From Rhodobacterales bacterium (GTDB lineage: Bacteria > Pseudomonadota > Alphaproteobacteria > Rhodobacterales > Rhodobacteraceae): a DNA stretch of 64,000 nucleotides. The DNA lies in the NCBI GenBank assembly GCA_003249215.1, contig QKJR01000041.1, positions 1-64,000 on the forward strand, in the 5' to 3' direction. Positions 1-11,317 of this stretch are shown here, one piece after another. Position 1 is the stretch's first letter; each line of letters begins with the position of its first letter. Both the position numbers and the translations under genes were made by a program. The notes under the pieces were generated by a model. The model ran no database searches and was not told where the DNA came from. It was given only the letters and a program-made list of their open reading frames with translations.

Positions 1-165
1 AAACGTGTTGCGAAAGAAGTTCTGGATCTTCTGGCGTATATCTTTGCGGCGCTGATCGTTGGAGTATCTGTCGAGGTGCTGAACTGGTGGATGCCAACTT
101 ATCTTGCAATCGGGCTGGTACTGATAGCTAGCATTGGGATCTGGCGCATTGTGCGAAGGAAGTGA
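1..165 (+). CDS. C-terminal fragment of a membrane protein (5' end outside window)
   Basis: An open frame enters from the left edge and stops at TGA 163-165, giving the last 54 residues. They contain two hydrophobic stretches (about residues 10-25 and 33-48) separated by the short polar turn EVLNWW, and end in a basic tail (WRIVRRK). This is what the end of a small two-helix membrane protein looks like, with the tail probably cytoplasmic. Base composition is clearly less GC-rich than the following genes, which suggests an accessory gene. I cannot assign a family from this fragment. Confidence 0.5.
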   Translation, partial: KRVAKEVLDLLAYIFAALIVGVSVEVLNWWMPTYLAIGLVLIASIGIWRIVRRK

Positions 166-254
166 TGACTGCGCTAGCCGTCCGCTTCGTCCGCAAAGCC
201 GTCCTTCGCGCAAGGCGCAGCGGAGGTCGTCCATCCCATCCACCGCGGCCCCCC

Positions 255-1811
255 TCAGGGTAGCTCGACCACCGCCTCGGCCTTGAGCGCGCTGGCCAGC
301 GATTTGAACCGCGCCTCGGCCACCTCACCAAAGAGCCCCGCGCCGCGTTTGCTCAGGCGCAGCGTGAGCGCGCCTGTCCCGGCGTCATAATCGAGGGCGC
401 CGGCATCCTGTGGCTGGTGAATGGCGAACATCGCGGCAAAGCGCATCGCCTTGCCCAGAACCTCGGCCTGCTGGATCTGCTCAGGCGTCAGCAGCGCGAA
501 GAGCGGCTCGAAGCGCGAGCCCGCGCGGCTGTTCTTGTAGCGGTGCAGGAGTGCGAGCCCGAGGAAGACCCGCTCGGGGTGGCTCAGCGCGGCCATGTTC
601 GCCCGCGTCACATTGTCGAAACACGCCTCGGCCCGGTAATCGGGGTGGGTGCGCCATGTGGTGTCGTGCAGCAGACAGGCCGCGCGGTGCAGCCGGTAAA
701 TCTCGGGCGGGACCTCGCCGAAGATCGGCGCGATGAAGGCGTGCAGCTTCTTGCCGAAGCCGGGCAGGCGCGCCTGCGTGCGCTCGGCGTGGCGGCAGCC
801 CTCGATCAGCGGATCGCGCTGGCGCAGCCGCTCGGGCATCTGCTCGTAAAGCAGCCCCTCGCGGATGCCATAGCTCGAGACGTCGATCTCCTTGGGGCCA
901 AAGGCCTCGACCAGTTCGCGCAGCACGAGCGAGGCCAACGGCACCAGCTCCATCCGCGCGGCGGAGGTGCCGGTCTTGGCCCGGAGCTCGCCCTGATCGT
1001 TCTTCTCGATCCAGTCGAGCGTTTTCAACAGGCCCTCCGGGTCCATCCGGTATTCGTGCAGCACCAGCAGCGGATAGCCGCGCCGCTCCATGTCGAGCCG
1101 CCCGATCGCCCGCCACGAGCCGCCCACGAGATAGATCCGTTCGTGGCCCGTGCCCATCGCGGCGGCGAGCTCGGCGATCACCGCGCGGATATGCGCCACG
1201 ACCTCCTTTTTGCCGCCCTTGACCTGTTGCAGCCGGAACGGCCCGAGCTGCGAGGTGACGCGGTTCCAGACCCGGCCCTGACGCACCTCGGCCAGTTCCA
1301 TCGAATTGCCGCCGATGTCGCAGATCAGCCCCTCGGCCTCGGGCCAGCCCAAAAGCACCCCCTGCGCGGACAGACGCGCCTCTTCCTGGCCGTCGATCAC
1401 ATGCAAAACGAGGCCGGTCTTGCGCTCGATCTCGGCGCGAAACTCGGGGCCATCCTCGGCGTCGCGCATCGCGGCGGTGGCGACGCAGGTCAGGGGCGAG
1501 ATGCCCATCCCCTTGGCCAGCAAGGAAAATCGGGTGAGTGCGGCGAGCGCCCGCTCGCGTCCGCGCGGATTGAGCCGCCCGGTTTCCGCGAGCCCCTGAC
1601 CGAGGCCCGCCATCACCTTCTCGTTGTAGAAATAGGCCGGGCTGCGCGCCGCGCCGTCAAACACCACCATCCGGATCGAGTTCGAGCCGACGTCTACAAC
1701 GCCCACGCGGCTCAGCGCCCGCGCGGAGGGGTCGTCGAAGAGCGGCTGGCCGAAGGGATCCCAGTCATCCCCCGCAGACAGCGCGGAGGGGGCTTCGGTC
1801 TTCTTGATCAT
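255..1811 (-). CDS. ppx: Exopolyphosphatase, Ppx/GppA family
   Basis: 518 residues of the Ppx/GppA phosphatase family, which hydrolyses inorganic polyphosphate from the chain end (or pppGpp to ppGpp). The ASKHA-type ATP/phosphate-binding fold is visible in DVGSNSIRMVVFDG (about residue 40), the TAAMRDA and IDGQEEARLS segments, the second phosphate loop DIGGNSMEL and YLVGGSWRAIG. A C-terminal HD-like helical domain carries HRAACLLHD. A roughly 35-residue N-terminal extension precedes the first strand. It lies 52 nt downstream of ppk in the same direction, so polyphosphate synthesis and degradation are encoded together. Ppx rather than GppA is chosen from that context. Confidence 0.9.
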   Translation of the reverse strand: MIKKTEAPSALSAGDDWDPFGQPLFDDPSARALSRVGVVDVGSNSIRMVVFDGAARSPAYFYNEKVMAGLGQGLAETGRLNPRGRERALAALTRFSLLAKGMGISPLTCVATAAMRDAEDGPEFRAEIERKTGLVLHVIDGQEEARLSAQGVLLGWPEAEGLICDIGGNSMELAEVRQGRVWNRVTSQLGPFRLQQVKGGKKEVVAHIRAVIAELAAAMGTGHERIYLVGGSWRAIGRLDMERRGYPLLVLHEYRMDPEGLLKTLDWIEKNDQGELRAKTGTSAARMELVPLASLVLRELVEAFGPKEIDVSSYGIREGLLYEQMPERLRQRDPLIEGCRHAERTQARLPGFGKKLHAFIAPIFGEVPPEIYRLHRAACLLHDTTWRTHPDYRAEACFDNVTRANMAALSHPERVFLGLALLHRYKNSRAGSRFEPLFALLTPEQIQQAEVLGKAMRFAAMFAIHQPQDAGALDYDAGTGALTLRLSKRGAGLFGEVAEARFKSLASALKAEAVVELP

Positions 1812-1863
1812 TGTCCGTCCTGCGGTGACTCGGGCGGTCGTGGTGCCCGGACCAACCTACCGC

Positions 1864-4029
<2,166 letters not shown>

Positions 4030-4045
4030 TTGCGCGGGTCTTTGT

Positions 4046-4771
4046 TCATGTGTTTTCGGGCGCTTGCGGCGCATTCTGCGGCGGCGCGTCGAGACTGTCC
4101 AGCACCTGCGCGGCCAGGGGGCGGGTGATCGCACGATGTTCGGCCAGGGCGCGGGCATCGAGCGCCGCGACAAGGCGCCGCGCCATCGCGAGCGAGCGAT
4201 CCATCCGGCTCACGAGCCAGGGGATGAGGGCCGCGGGCACCGCAAGCTGACGGTCGGCAAAGAGCTTGACCAGCACCGCCGAGAGGAGCGCGTCGTCCGG
4301 CGGCTCGATCCGCACGAGGGCGGTGGCGGCCATTCGGCTGAGAAGGTCGGGCAGGCCAAGGCCCCAGTCGCGCGGTGGGGTCTTGGCAGTGATCAAGAGC
4401 CGCCCGCCCTCGGCCTGCATCAGGTTGTGCAGGTGAAAAAGCGCCTCCTCGCGGCCCGGATCGCCCGCTACCGCCTCGGCATCCTCGAGCACCACGGCGC
4501 CTTGCCGGGCGAGGGTGGGGGCGTCGGCATCGCACAGGCTGTGGGCCGGGGCGATGGCCGCGGCGTTTTCCTCGGCCCAGATTGCGGCGAGATGGCTCTT
4601 GCCCGCGCCCTCGGGGCCAATGAGCAGCATCCGCCCCGCGGGCCAGCTTTCGGGGTGATCGAGCGTCGCGAGCGCCAGCGCATTGGCCGGCGCCACGTAG
4701 AAATCCTCGCGCCCGCGCGAGGGGCGCAGCGCAAGGTCGAAGGCAAGCTGGCGGGTCGGGTCAGAGGCCAT
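4046..4771 (-). CDS. hdaA: DnaA-related HdaA-like regulator of initiation
   Basis: 241-residue AAA+ protein related to DnaA domain III but lacking the DNA-binding HTH domain, as in Hda/HdaA, which with the sliding clamp stimulates DnaA-ATP hydrolysis. The N terminus carries a clamp-binding-like hexapeptide QLAFDL (residues 8-13). Walker A is GPEGAGKS. A Walker-B-like strand ([10 protein letters not shown]) and a sensor-like LLITAKTPP follow. Start taken at ATG 4771 (MASDPTRQ), overlapping the permease stop by 11 nt, which suggests translational coupling; the longer ORF-track start adds only a basic Pro-rich tail. This location, directly before ppk, is common in Rhodobacterales. Confidence 0.8.
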   Translation of the reverse strand: MASDPTRQLAFDLALRPSRGREDFYVAPANALALATLDHPESWPAGRMLLIGPEGAGKSHLAAIWAEENAAAIAPAHSLCDADAPTLARQGAVVLEDAEAVAGDPGREEALFHLHNLMQAEGGRLLITAKTPPRDWGLGLPDLLSRMAATALVRIEPPDDALLSAVLVKLFADRQLAVPAALIPWLVSRMDRSLAMARRLVAALDARALAEHRAITRPLAAQVLDSLDAPPQNAPQAPENT

Positions 4772-5900
4772 CCTTGGACGTCGTTTCGGGCTCGGGCCCC
4801 AGCGTGTCGGGCGCGGGGCCAAGGGTTTCGGGGGGCGCTTCATCGCCCCATTCGAGCCCCTTGTAAAGCCGCCCCTGCAGGTAGTGATCGAGCATGAAGC
4901 GGATGATCACGCCGATCATCGCGGCGACCGGCACGGCGACCAGCATCCCCACGAAGCCAAAGAGCGTGCCGAAGGCGGAAAGCGCAAAGATCAGCCAGAG
5001 CGGATGCAGCCCGACCGAGGAGCCCACGAGCTTGGGGGTGATGATATTGCCCTCGAGGAACTGCCCGGCGGCAAAGATCGCCACCACGATCCCGATCGAG
5101 AGCCAGTCGCCCCAGAACTGGAAAAGCGCGAGCCCGATGGCCAGCGCCCCGCCGACGAGCGCGCCGACGTAGGGAATGAAGGTGAGCCCGCCCGCGATCG
5201 CCCCGGCGATGAGGCCGAAATTGAGCCCCGCGAGCATCAGCGCAACGGCATAGAAGGTGCCGAGGATCAGGCAGACCGAGATCTGGCCCCGCACGAACCC
5301 CGAGAGCACCCGGTCGATATCGCGCGCGATGCCGCGGATCGTGGGCGCATGGTCGCGCGGCAGCCAGCCGTCGACCTTGGCCACCATCCGGTCCCAGTCC
5401 AGCAGCATGTAGAAGGCCACGACCGGCACGACGACGATGAAGACGACGAAGTTCACCACCCCCATCGCCGAGCCGAGGACCGCGGTGGCGAGCTCTCCCC
5501 CGCGCGCCTTGACCGCCTCGCCGAGGCTCGTGAGCGTCTCGTTGACGACCGAGCCCGGTTCCATGATCGAGGGGAATTGCGTGGTCAGGAAGCTTTGCAG
5601 CCGGGTCGCGATCTCGGGAGCGGTGGCGACGAGTTGCGTCAGCTGATGGATCAGGGTCGGGATGACGGCAAGGCCGAAGATGATGAAAGCGAGCGTCGCG
5701 AGGATCGCGATCGTGGCGGTGGCCGCGACCCGGCTGAGCCTCATGCGCTCGAGCCGGTCGGCCACGGGATCGAGGAAATAGGCGATCGCGCCGCCCACGA
5801 GGAAGGGCAGGATCACATCGCCCATGCCCCAGAGCAGCACGGCAAGGCCAGCGGCCGCCACGCCCCAATAGGTCACCTGCTGCCGCACCGGCAAGGCCAT
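4761..5900 (-). CDS. AI-2E family transporter (PerM-like permease)
   Basis: 379-residue polytopic inner-membrane protein of the AI-2E/PerM family. Hydrophobic helices pair at the N terminus (about residues 10-45), a helix lies near 65-90, a soluble helical region spans about 95-150, and a cluster of helices from about 155 to 340 includes the family-typical FIPYVGALVGG and the PKLVGSSVGLHPLW segment. The C-terminal tail is acidic and Pro-rich. Members export small molecules or act as antiporters; the substrate cannot be read from sequence. First gene of the probable permease-hdaA-ppk-ppx transcription unit. Confidence 0.85.
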   Translation of the reverse strand: MALPVRQQVTYWGVAAAGLAVLLWGMGDVILPFLVGGAIAYFLDPVADRLERMRLSRVAATATIAILATLAFIIFGLAVIPTLIHQLTQLVATAPEIATRLQSFLTTQFPSIMEPGSVVNETLTSLGEAVKARGGELATAVLGSAMGVVNFVVFIVVVPVVAFYMLLDWDRMVAKVDGWLPRDHAPTIRGIARDIDRVLSGFVRGQISVCLILGTFYAVALMLAGLNFGLIAGAIAGGLTFIPYVGALVGGALAIGLALFQFWGDWLSIGIVVAIFAAGQFLEGNIITPKLVGSSVGLHPLWLIFALSAFGTLFGFVGMLVAVPVAAMIGVIIRFMLDHYLQGRLYKGLEWGDEAPPETLGPAPDTLGPEPETTSKDGL

Positions 5901-5913
5901 CGCACTCTCCCTT

Positions 5914-7875
5914 TCAAGGTCTTGGATAGATTGGCAGGTTCGGGGGCGGGTTCAAGGGGGGCGGGGCGTAGGTGTCCGGGTTCGTTAGCCAACGTTCGTA
6001 TTCGTCATCAAAGTCAAATCGGTCTTCGCCGTCGTCATCCCATTGGGCCGAGTTTTTGGGCCAATGCGCAGGGATATACAGCGAGGATGGGACGGTAACG
6101 CCCGGCCCGCCAAAGGTTGTGTTCAACTGTTCCTGCATCAGTCTAGAGAATGCTTCCAAGGATTGATCGGAGAGGCGCAGGCCAAACCACTGTATCCCGT
6201 CGGCGTTGATGCCGTTCAGTCGAGAGTTGACGATCAACGCTCCCTGAAGACCTGTGCGCTCGACCTCGGCAAATGCCAAATTCGCCCGCACGAGTTTCGC
6301 ATCTTGAAGCGCTGCGCCACCAAGTTGGGTATTGGTGAGGGTTGCGTCAGAAAAATCTGCCCCCATGAACACCGCTCCCTGAAGTGAGCTTCTATGAAGG
6401 CGCGCATTGCTGAATATTGCGCCCGCACACATGGCGGAACCCAGATCAGCTTGTTGCAGATTTGCACCGATGAACGTTGCCGCGGTGAATGTGCCGTGTC
6501 GCAGCGATGCGCCAGCAAGATTTGAGCCATTGAAATTCGCCCCCGACAGATCAGCCTTGTCGAGGTTGCAGTTTTGCAAGTTCGCTCGACTTAGATCGGG
6601 AGTGTAGCCTCGGCGCCGTGAGCAAGTTGAGCGCCAAACATGGAAATCGCGCCTCCATTCCACGAGCTTCCGCCGATCGGATTTCGTCTCGTCAAGCCCA
6701 GGCCAGAGCGGACAAGGCAGCCCGAACACCGATTCCGTGTTTTCCCGCGTGTCTTTGCCATCATGAGATTCTACGCTCCGTTGGGCGCCGTCGCGGCGAC
6801 CGAGAATGGTCAGCGCGAATTGAATATCTTCGCGCGGCCGGGGTAGGGTCTTTGCCCAGCCTTCCATCGCATCATCGAGATCTGTCGGGTTGATGCCGCA
6901 GGCGCCGAAAGCGCGGTTCGATGCCTTAAAAGCGATTTGGCTTTCTGGCAAATCGCGCGCGTTGCGTCTCGCCGTTTCCTCCGCCCGCTCTAATGCTTCG
7001 CCATAGGCCCTGTCCCAGATATCTTGGGGGCTCGGCTTCGCGTCTGAGGCGGGCGCATTGTGTCGAACGTAAGCGCATATGATTTCCATTACCCGCACAT
7101 GGTCGCGCCCGTTGTCGTATCTGACCGTGTCCTGAGATATGCGCTCCAGCGACAAGAGACCGCCGATGCGCACTTCGATGTTTGGGGCGGTTTCCTTGAA
7201 GACCTGCCATGTGCCTTCGAGGCCGATAGTCTCGCCGTCGCTGAGTGCGATACCTTCACCTTGCCATTGGATGATGGTTCGCTCAGATGGCCAGGTCGTG
7301 ACTGTCTGGTAGTATCCCTCCTCGACTTCGTCCGCTCGTTCATTCCAGAACTGTCTCCACTCATTTTCACCGAGCTCTGTGCGAGGTTGCCCGGCTTGTT
7401 TCATCGCCTCTTCTTGGCGGTAGCTGATACGCTTTGGTTGTCCGGTCCATATCGTCACCGGCCGTCCGATCCGCTCCATCACCTTCTCCGCCCCCAACTG
7501 CTCGACCGCCTTGGAAATCCGGTCGGTCATGTGCCCTTCTTTCTGGTATCTCACGGTCTGATATTTCAGCACCGTGCCCCAGATCACGAAGGGCGCGCCA
7601 AGGATCGCAGCGATCAGCGCGCCCGCGCCGAGGTTGGGCGAGGAGGAGCCAGAGGGGGCAGAAACGACGTTCCGAACCGTGTCGTAGAGGACGAACCCTG
7701 CCGCCCCGAACGCCCCGAGAACGAGGAGGGGGATCAATATCAGGACAGCCGAAGCGATGAAGCCCAGAAAGTGCCCGAGCGGGCGGGCGACGCGCCAGTT
7801 TGGTGAGTTGCTTATGCCAAGCCAATCGAGCAAGTCGCTGGGGTGGTTGTCGTGCTTGTCGCGATGCTCTCTCAT
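5914..7875 (-). CDS. Pentapeptide-repeat membrane protein
   Basis: About 653 residues. Two hydrophobic segments near the N terminus ([19 protein letters not shown] and [16 protein letters not shown]) anchor it. A cytoplasmic region with [20 protein letters not shown] follows, then, after about residue 440, a run of pentapeptide repeats in the A(D/N)LxxA pattern ([20 protein letters not shown] and onwards) that should form a right-handed quadrilateral beta-helix. The C-terminal tail is Asp/Pro-rich. The ORF track begins at a TTG (7905) with no clear ribosome site; I prefer ATG 7875 (MREHRDKHD). GC content and codon use are lower than both neighbours, suggesting accessory origin. Function unknown. 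It ends 13 nt before the AI-2E gene. Confidence 0.8.
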   Translation of the reverse strand: MREHRDKHDNHPSDLLDWLGISNSPNWRVARPLGHFLGFIASAVLILIPLLVLGAFGAAGFVLYDTVRNVVSAPSGSSSPNLGAGALIAAILGAPFVIWGTVLKYQTVRYQKEGHMTDRISKAVEQLGAEKVMERIGRPVTIWTGQPKRISYRQEEAMKQAGQPRTELGENEWRQFWNERADEVEEGYYQTVTTWPSERTIIQWQGEGIALSDGETIGLEGTWQVFKETAPNIEVRIGGLLSLERISQDTVRYDNGRDHVRVMEIICAYVRHNAPASDAKPSPQDIWDRAYGEALERAEETARRNARDLPESQIAFKASNRAFGACGINPTDLDDAMEGWAKTLPRPREDIQFALTILGRRDGAQRSVESHDGKDTRENTESVFGLPCPLWPGLDETKSDRRKLVEWRRDFHVWRSTCSRRRGYTPDLSRANLQNCNLDKADLSGANFNGSNLAGASLRHGTFTAATFIGANLQQADLGSAMCAGAIFSNARLHRSSLQGAVFMGADFSDATLTNTQLGGAALQDAKLVRANLAFAEVERTGLQGALIVNSRLNGINADGIQWFGLRLSDQSLEAFSRLMQEQLNTTFGGPGVTVPSSLYIPAHWPKNSAQWDDDGEDRFDFDDEYERWLTNPDTYAPPPLNPPPNLPIYPRP

Positions 7876-8017
7876 TCCAGCAATACCTTGGGCAATGGTC
7901 CGCAATCCCGGACGGGCTCAGGCTATCACGGCGTCGCGCCATTCCAACCCGATCTTGCCGCGCGCGCCCTTTTCCGTTAGCCCAAGGCGAACGGAAATTC
8001 CCACCCACAGGTCCAAG

Positions 8018-9355
8018 ATGCGCCTTTCCCGCTATTTCCTCCCCGTCCTTAAGGAAACCCCCGCCGAGGCGCAGATCGCGAGCCACCGGCTGATGCTGCG
8101 CGCGGGCATGATCAAGCAACAGGCGGCGGGCATCTATTCGTGGCTGCCGCTGGGCTACAAGGTGCTCAAGCGCGTCGAGCAGATCGTCCATGAGGAGCAG
8201 ATCCGCGCCGGGCACATCCCGCTCCTGATGCCGACGCTGCAACCGGCGGATCTGTGGCGCGAGAGCGGGCGCTATGACGATTACGGTCAGGAAATGCTGC
8301 GCATCCGCGACCGGCATGACCGTGACATGCTCTACGGCCCCACGAACGAGGAGATGATCACCGACATCTTCCGCTCGAACGTCTCGAGCTACAAGCAGCT
8401 GCCGCTGACCCTCTACCACATCCAGTGGAAGTTCCGCGACGAGGTGCGCCCGCGCTTCGGCGTGATGCGGGGCCGCGAATTCCTGATGAAGGACGGTTAT
8501 ACATTCGACCTCACCCGCGAAGACGCGCTGCATGCCTATAACCGCCACCTCGTCAGCTATCTGCGCACCTATGAGCGGATGGGCCTTCAGGCGATCCCGA
8601 TGCGTGCGGACGGCGGCCCGATTGGTGGCGACTATACCCACGAATTCCTCGTGCTGGCGGAAACCGGCGAATCCGAGGTGTTCTATGACAGCGAAGTCAC
8701 CGATCTGACCTTCGGCGACCGCCAGATCGACTATGACGACCGCGCGCAGTGCCAGGGTATCCTCGAGGAATTCACCTCGCGCTATGCCCGCACCGACGAA
8801 ACCCACGATGCGGCGCTGTTCGAGCAGATCCCCGAAGAGCGCCGTCGCGTGGCGCGTGGCATCGAAGTTGGCCAGATCTTCTATTTCGGCACGAAATATT
8901 CCGAAGCGATGGGCGCGACCGTGGTCACCCCCGATGGCGGCCGCGTGCCCGTCGAGATGGGCAGCCACGGGATCGGCGTCTCGCGGCTCCTCGGCGCGCT
9001 GATCGAGGCTAACCACGACGACAAGGGCATCATCTGGCCCGAGGGCGTGACGCCCTTCCACTGCGGGATCGTCAACCTCAAACAGGGCGACGCGGGCACC
9101 GATGCGGCCTGCGAGGGGCTCTATGCCGCGCTGGTCGCGAAGGGGCTCGAGCCGCTTTACGACGACCGCGACGAACGGGCGGGCGCGAAATTCGCGACGA
9201 TGGACCTGATCGGTCTGCCCTGGCGGATCACCGTCGGCCCGCGTGGCCTTGCCGCCAACGTGGTCGAGCTGACCTGCCGGCGCACCGGCGAGAGCGAGGA
9301 GCTCTCGGCCGAGGCCGCCGTCGCGCGCATCGCGCAGATCTACGACGGCATCTGA
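8018..9355 (+). CDS. proS: Prolyl-tRNA synthetase (short alphaproteobacterial type)
   Basis: 445-residue class II aminoacyl-tRNA synthetase that charges tRNA-Pro. Class II motif 2 is in [18 protein letters not shown], motif 3 in the region [14 protein letters not shown], and the C-terminal anticodon-binding domain contains [21 protein letters not shown]. It lacks the YbaK-like editing insertion of the longer bacterial form, and its length fits the short type of alphaproteobacteria. Start at ATG 8018 (MRLSRYFLP), the family start; the ORF track extends upstream without homology. The stop overlaps the next start (TGATG), so the DUF2937 gene is translationally coupled. Confidence 0.95.
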   Translation: MRLSRYFLPVLKETPAEAQIASHRLMLRAGMIKQQAAGIYSWLPLGYKVLKRVEQIVHEEQIRAGHIPLLMPTLQPADLWRESGRYDDYGQEMLRIRDRHDRDMLYGPTNEEMITDIFRSNVSSYKQLPLTLYHIQWKFRDEVRPRFGVMRGREFLMKDGYTFDLTREDALHAYNRHLVSYLRTYERMGLQAIPMRADGGPIGGDYTHEFLVLAETGESEVFYDSEVTDLTFGDRQIDYDDRAQCQGILEEFTSRYARTDETHDAALFEQIPEERRRVARGIEVGQIFYFGTKYSEAMGATVVTPDGGRVPVEMGSHGIGVSRLLGALIEANHDDKGIIWPEGVTPFHCGIVNLKQGDAGTDAACEGLYAALVAKGLEPLYDDRDERAGAKFATMDLIGLPWRITVGPRGLAANVVELTCRRTGESEELSAEAAVARIAQIYDGI

Positions 9356-9843
9356 TGCGGGGGCTTCTGGCCCTGTTCACCGGGCTTGCGGGAGCGGCGA
9401 CGCTCTCGCAATTCCCGGAATTCTCTCAACAATATCTGCAGCGGCTCGGTGGTCAGGCCGAGGCGCTGGCGGGCGTCGTGGCCGAATTCGACGCCTCCGC
9501 CGATAAGGCGGGCCTGACCCGCGCGGGCGCGCTGGCCGAGCTCGAGGGCTCGGCCTTTCTCGCTGCGCATCAGGGCGACATGCGGGCGCTGATCACGCGA
9601 TCCGAACATGCGAGCGCCGATTATGCGCTCCTGCGGGCGGCGGGGCCGGTGGAACGCCTCCTGCTGCCGCATCGCTTCCGCGATACCGAGACGCTCGCGG
9701 CAACCTGGGAGGATTTCCGCCCGGCCATGCCGGTCACCCCCACCGGCTTCACCACCGCCGCGATCGGTTTCGGTGCGGGCTGGGCGGGGTTCTTGGCGCT
9801 TTCGGGTGCCGCCCTGCGACCGTTCCGGCGCAAAACCGCGTGA
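9355..9843 (+). CDS. DUF2937 family membrane protein
   Basis: 162 residues. A hydrophobic N-terminal segment (LLALFTGLAGAATL) is followed by the family-like FPEFSQQYLQRLGGQ, a helical amphipathic middle, and a second membrane segment near the C terminus (AIGFGAGWAGFLALSGAAL) with a basic end. This matches the layout of DUF2937 proteins, whose function is unknown. It overlaps the proS stop by one base and is therefore probably co-expressed with it. Confidence 0.7.
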   Translation: MRGLLALFTGLAGAATLSQFPEFSQQYLQRLGGQAEALAGVVAEFDASADKAGLTRAGALAELEGSAFLAAHQGDMRALITRSEHASADYALLRAAGPVERLLLPHRFRDTETLAATWEDFRPAMPVTPTGFTTAAIGFGAGWAGFLALSGAALRPFRRKTA

Positions 9844-9854
9844 CCGATCTGGAC

Positions 9855-9870
9855 TTGAGTAAAAGACTCA
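9855..9870. other. Short inverted repeat between DUF2937 gene and cytochrome gene
   Basis: TGAGT-AAAAG-ACTCA is a 5-bp inverted repeat just after the DUF2937 stop and just before the FNR-type box. It may be part of a regulatory region or a weak hairpin; no U-tract follows. Confidence 0.3.
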
Positions 9871-9876
9871 GGCTAT

Positions 9877-9890
9877 TTGACCTCCGTCAA
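9877..9890 (+). promoter_or_regulatory. FNR/FnrL-type box
   Basis: TTGACCTCCGTCAA has perfect 5-bp arms (TTGAC-N4-GTCAA) and matches the FNR/CRP-type TTGA-N6-TCAA consensus used by FnrL in Rhodobacter. It ends 59 nt before the start codon of the di-haem cytochrome gene, a suitable place for oxygen-dependent activation. The motif is seen; binding is inferred. Confidence 0.6.
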
Positions 9891-9949
9891 GGCGCCCATC
9901 CCCTGGGATGCGGCAGATCGGCAAGCGTCAGGCCAGTCGGGAGATCGAG

Positions 9950-11095
9950 ATGAAATCTGTGCTCATCCTTGCGAGGGCGGTGCTCTGCGCCACGGCGCTG
10001 CAGGCCGAAGAAGCGCCCTATCCGAGCCTCGAGGCCTGGGGCGAGGCGCTGTTTTCCGATGTGAACCTCTCGGCCAACCGCACCCAGGCCTGCGCGACCT
10101 GCCACAACCCCGACGCCGGTTTCGCCGATCCGCGCGAGACCGAGGCGGGGCGGGCGGTATCCTTGGGCGACGATGGCCATTCGCTGGGTGATCGCAATGC
10201 GCCGACGGCGAGCTATGCGAGTTTCTCGCCGCCCTTCCATCGCCGGGCGGATGGCAAATGGGTGGGTGGGCAGTTCCATGACGGGCGCGCCGCGACCCTT
10301 GCCGATCAGGCCAAGGGCCCGCCACTCAATCCGATCGAGATGGGCCTGCCCGAGGCCGCGGCGGTGGCCTCGCGGCTTTGGGAAAATCCGCGCTATGTCG
10401 CGACGCTCGCGGCGCTGAAGGGGCCTCAGGCAACCCGCGATCCGCAGGCCGCCTTCGATGCGATGGCCGAGGCGATCGGCGCCTACGAGGCGACGCCCGA
10501 GTTTCAGCCTTTCGATTCCAAATACGACCGGTTCCTGCGGGGCGAAGAAAACCTGACCGATCAGGAAGAGCTCGGGCGGCTGCTGTTCTTCTCGAGCCAG
10601 TTTACGAATTGCAACATTTGCCATCAGTTGCAGGCGAGTCCCGGCGCGGAAAAAGAGACTTTTTCCAACTATGAATACCATAACATCGGTGTGCCCGCGA
10701 ACCCCGCGGCCCGCGCGCTGAACGGCGCGGCGCCGGGCTTTGCCGACCGCGGCCTGCTCGACAATCCCGAGATCACCGACCCGGCCGAGGCGGGCAAGTT
10801 CAAGGTGCCGACGCTGCGCAATGTGGCCGTCACCGGCCCCTATATGCATAATGGCGTCTTCAAGGATCTGCGCACGGTGATCCTGTTCTACAACACCTAC
10901 AACACCAAGCGCCCCGAGCGGCATGTCGACCCCGAGACGGGCAAACCGTTCGATCCGCCGGAGGTGGCTGAGAACCTCTCGCTGACCGAGCTCGAGACCG
11001 GACCCGCGCTCGACGATCAGCGGATCGACGCGCTGGTCGCCTTTCTCAAGACGCTGACCGACAAGCGCTACGAGCCGCTCATCGAGGGAAACTGA
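9950..11095 (+). CDS. Periplasmic di-haem cytochrome c peroxidase / MauG family protein
   Basis: 381 residues with an N-terminal signal peptide (MKSVLILARAVLCATALQA). Two haem-c attachment sites are visible, CATCH near residue 48 and CNICH near residue 225, in the two-domain arrangement of bacterial cytochrome c peroxidase/MauG. The segments GQFHDGRAATLADQAKGPPLNP and KVPTLRNVAVTGPYMHNGVF are typical of the family. It would reduce hydrogen peroxide in the periplasm or carry out a MauG-like oxidation; no mau genes are nearby, so peroxidase is more likely. Start at ATG 9950, directly at the signal peptide. An FNR-type box lies upstream. Confidence 0.88.
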   Translation: MKSVLILARAVLCATALQAEEAPYPSLEAWGEALFSDVNLSANRTQACATCHNPDAGFADPRETEAGRAVSLGDDGHSLGDRNAPTASYASFSPPFHRRADGKWVGGQFHDGRAATLADQAKGPPLNPIEMGLPEAAAVASRLWENPRYVATLAALKGPQATRDPQAAFDAMAEAIGAYEATPEFQPFDSKYDRFLRGEENLTDQEELGRLLFFSSQFTNCNICHQLQASPGAEKETFSNYEYHNIGVPANPAARALNGAAPGFADRGLLDNPEITDPAEAGKFKVPTLRNVAVTGPYMHNGVFKDLRTVILFYNTYNTKRPERHVDPETGKPFDPPEVAENLSLTELETGPALDDQRIDALVAFLKTLTDKRYEPLIEGN

Positions 11096-11096
11096 C

Positions 11097-11239
11097 CGGG
11101 CAGGGGGCTCTGCCCCCTCGGGCCGTTCGGCCCTCACCCCCGGGATATTTTCGTCAGGTTGAAGACAAGACCGCATGCCCTTCAACCTGATCGAAATATC
11201 CCGGGGGAGGCCCGCAGGGACGGGGGCAGCGCCCCCTGA
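11097..11239. repeat. Dispersed palindromic repeat, complete copy 1
   Basis: About 143 bp. Outer GC palindromes (GGGGGCTCTGCCCCC and GGGGGCAGCGCCCCC) flank two 28-nt inverted arms (11137-11164 and 11180-11207) that contain CCCGGGATATTT and TTCAACCTGA and differ at only two positions, with a 15-nt loop. It lies between the cytochrome gene and lolC/E. It is nearly identical in layout to the copy at 17211-17351. No coding potential is expected. Confidence 0.85.
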
Positions 11240-11317
11240 CCGATCCGTGATCCCGCGCGACCTTGACCTTTCGTGCGCCCCGGGTCAGCTTGCGCCAGCC
11301 TTTTCCGCCGGGACATC

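Noticed and set aside
11097-11239. Insertion sequence ends
   Set aside because: Inverted arms suggest mobility but there is no transposase ORF and no visible target duplication.
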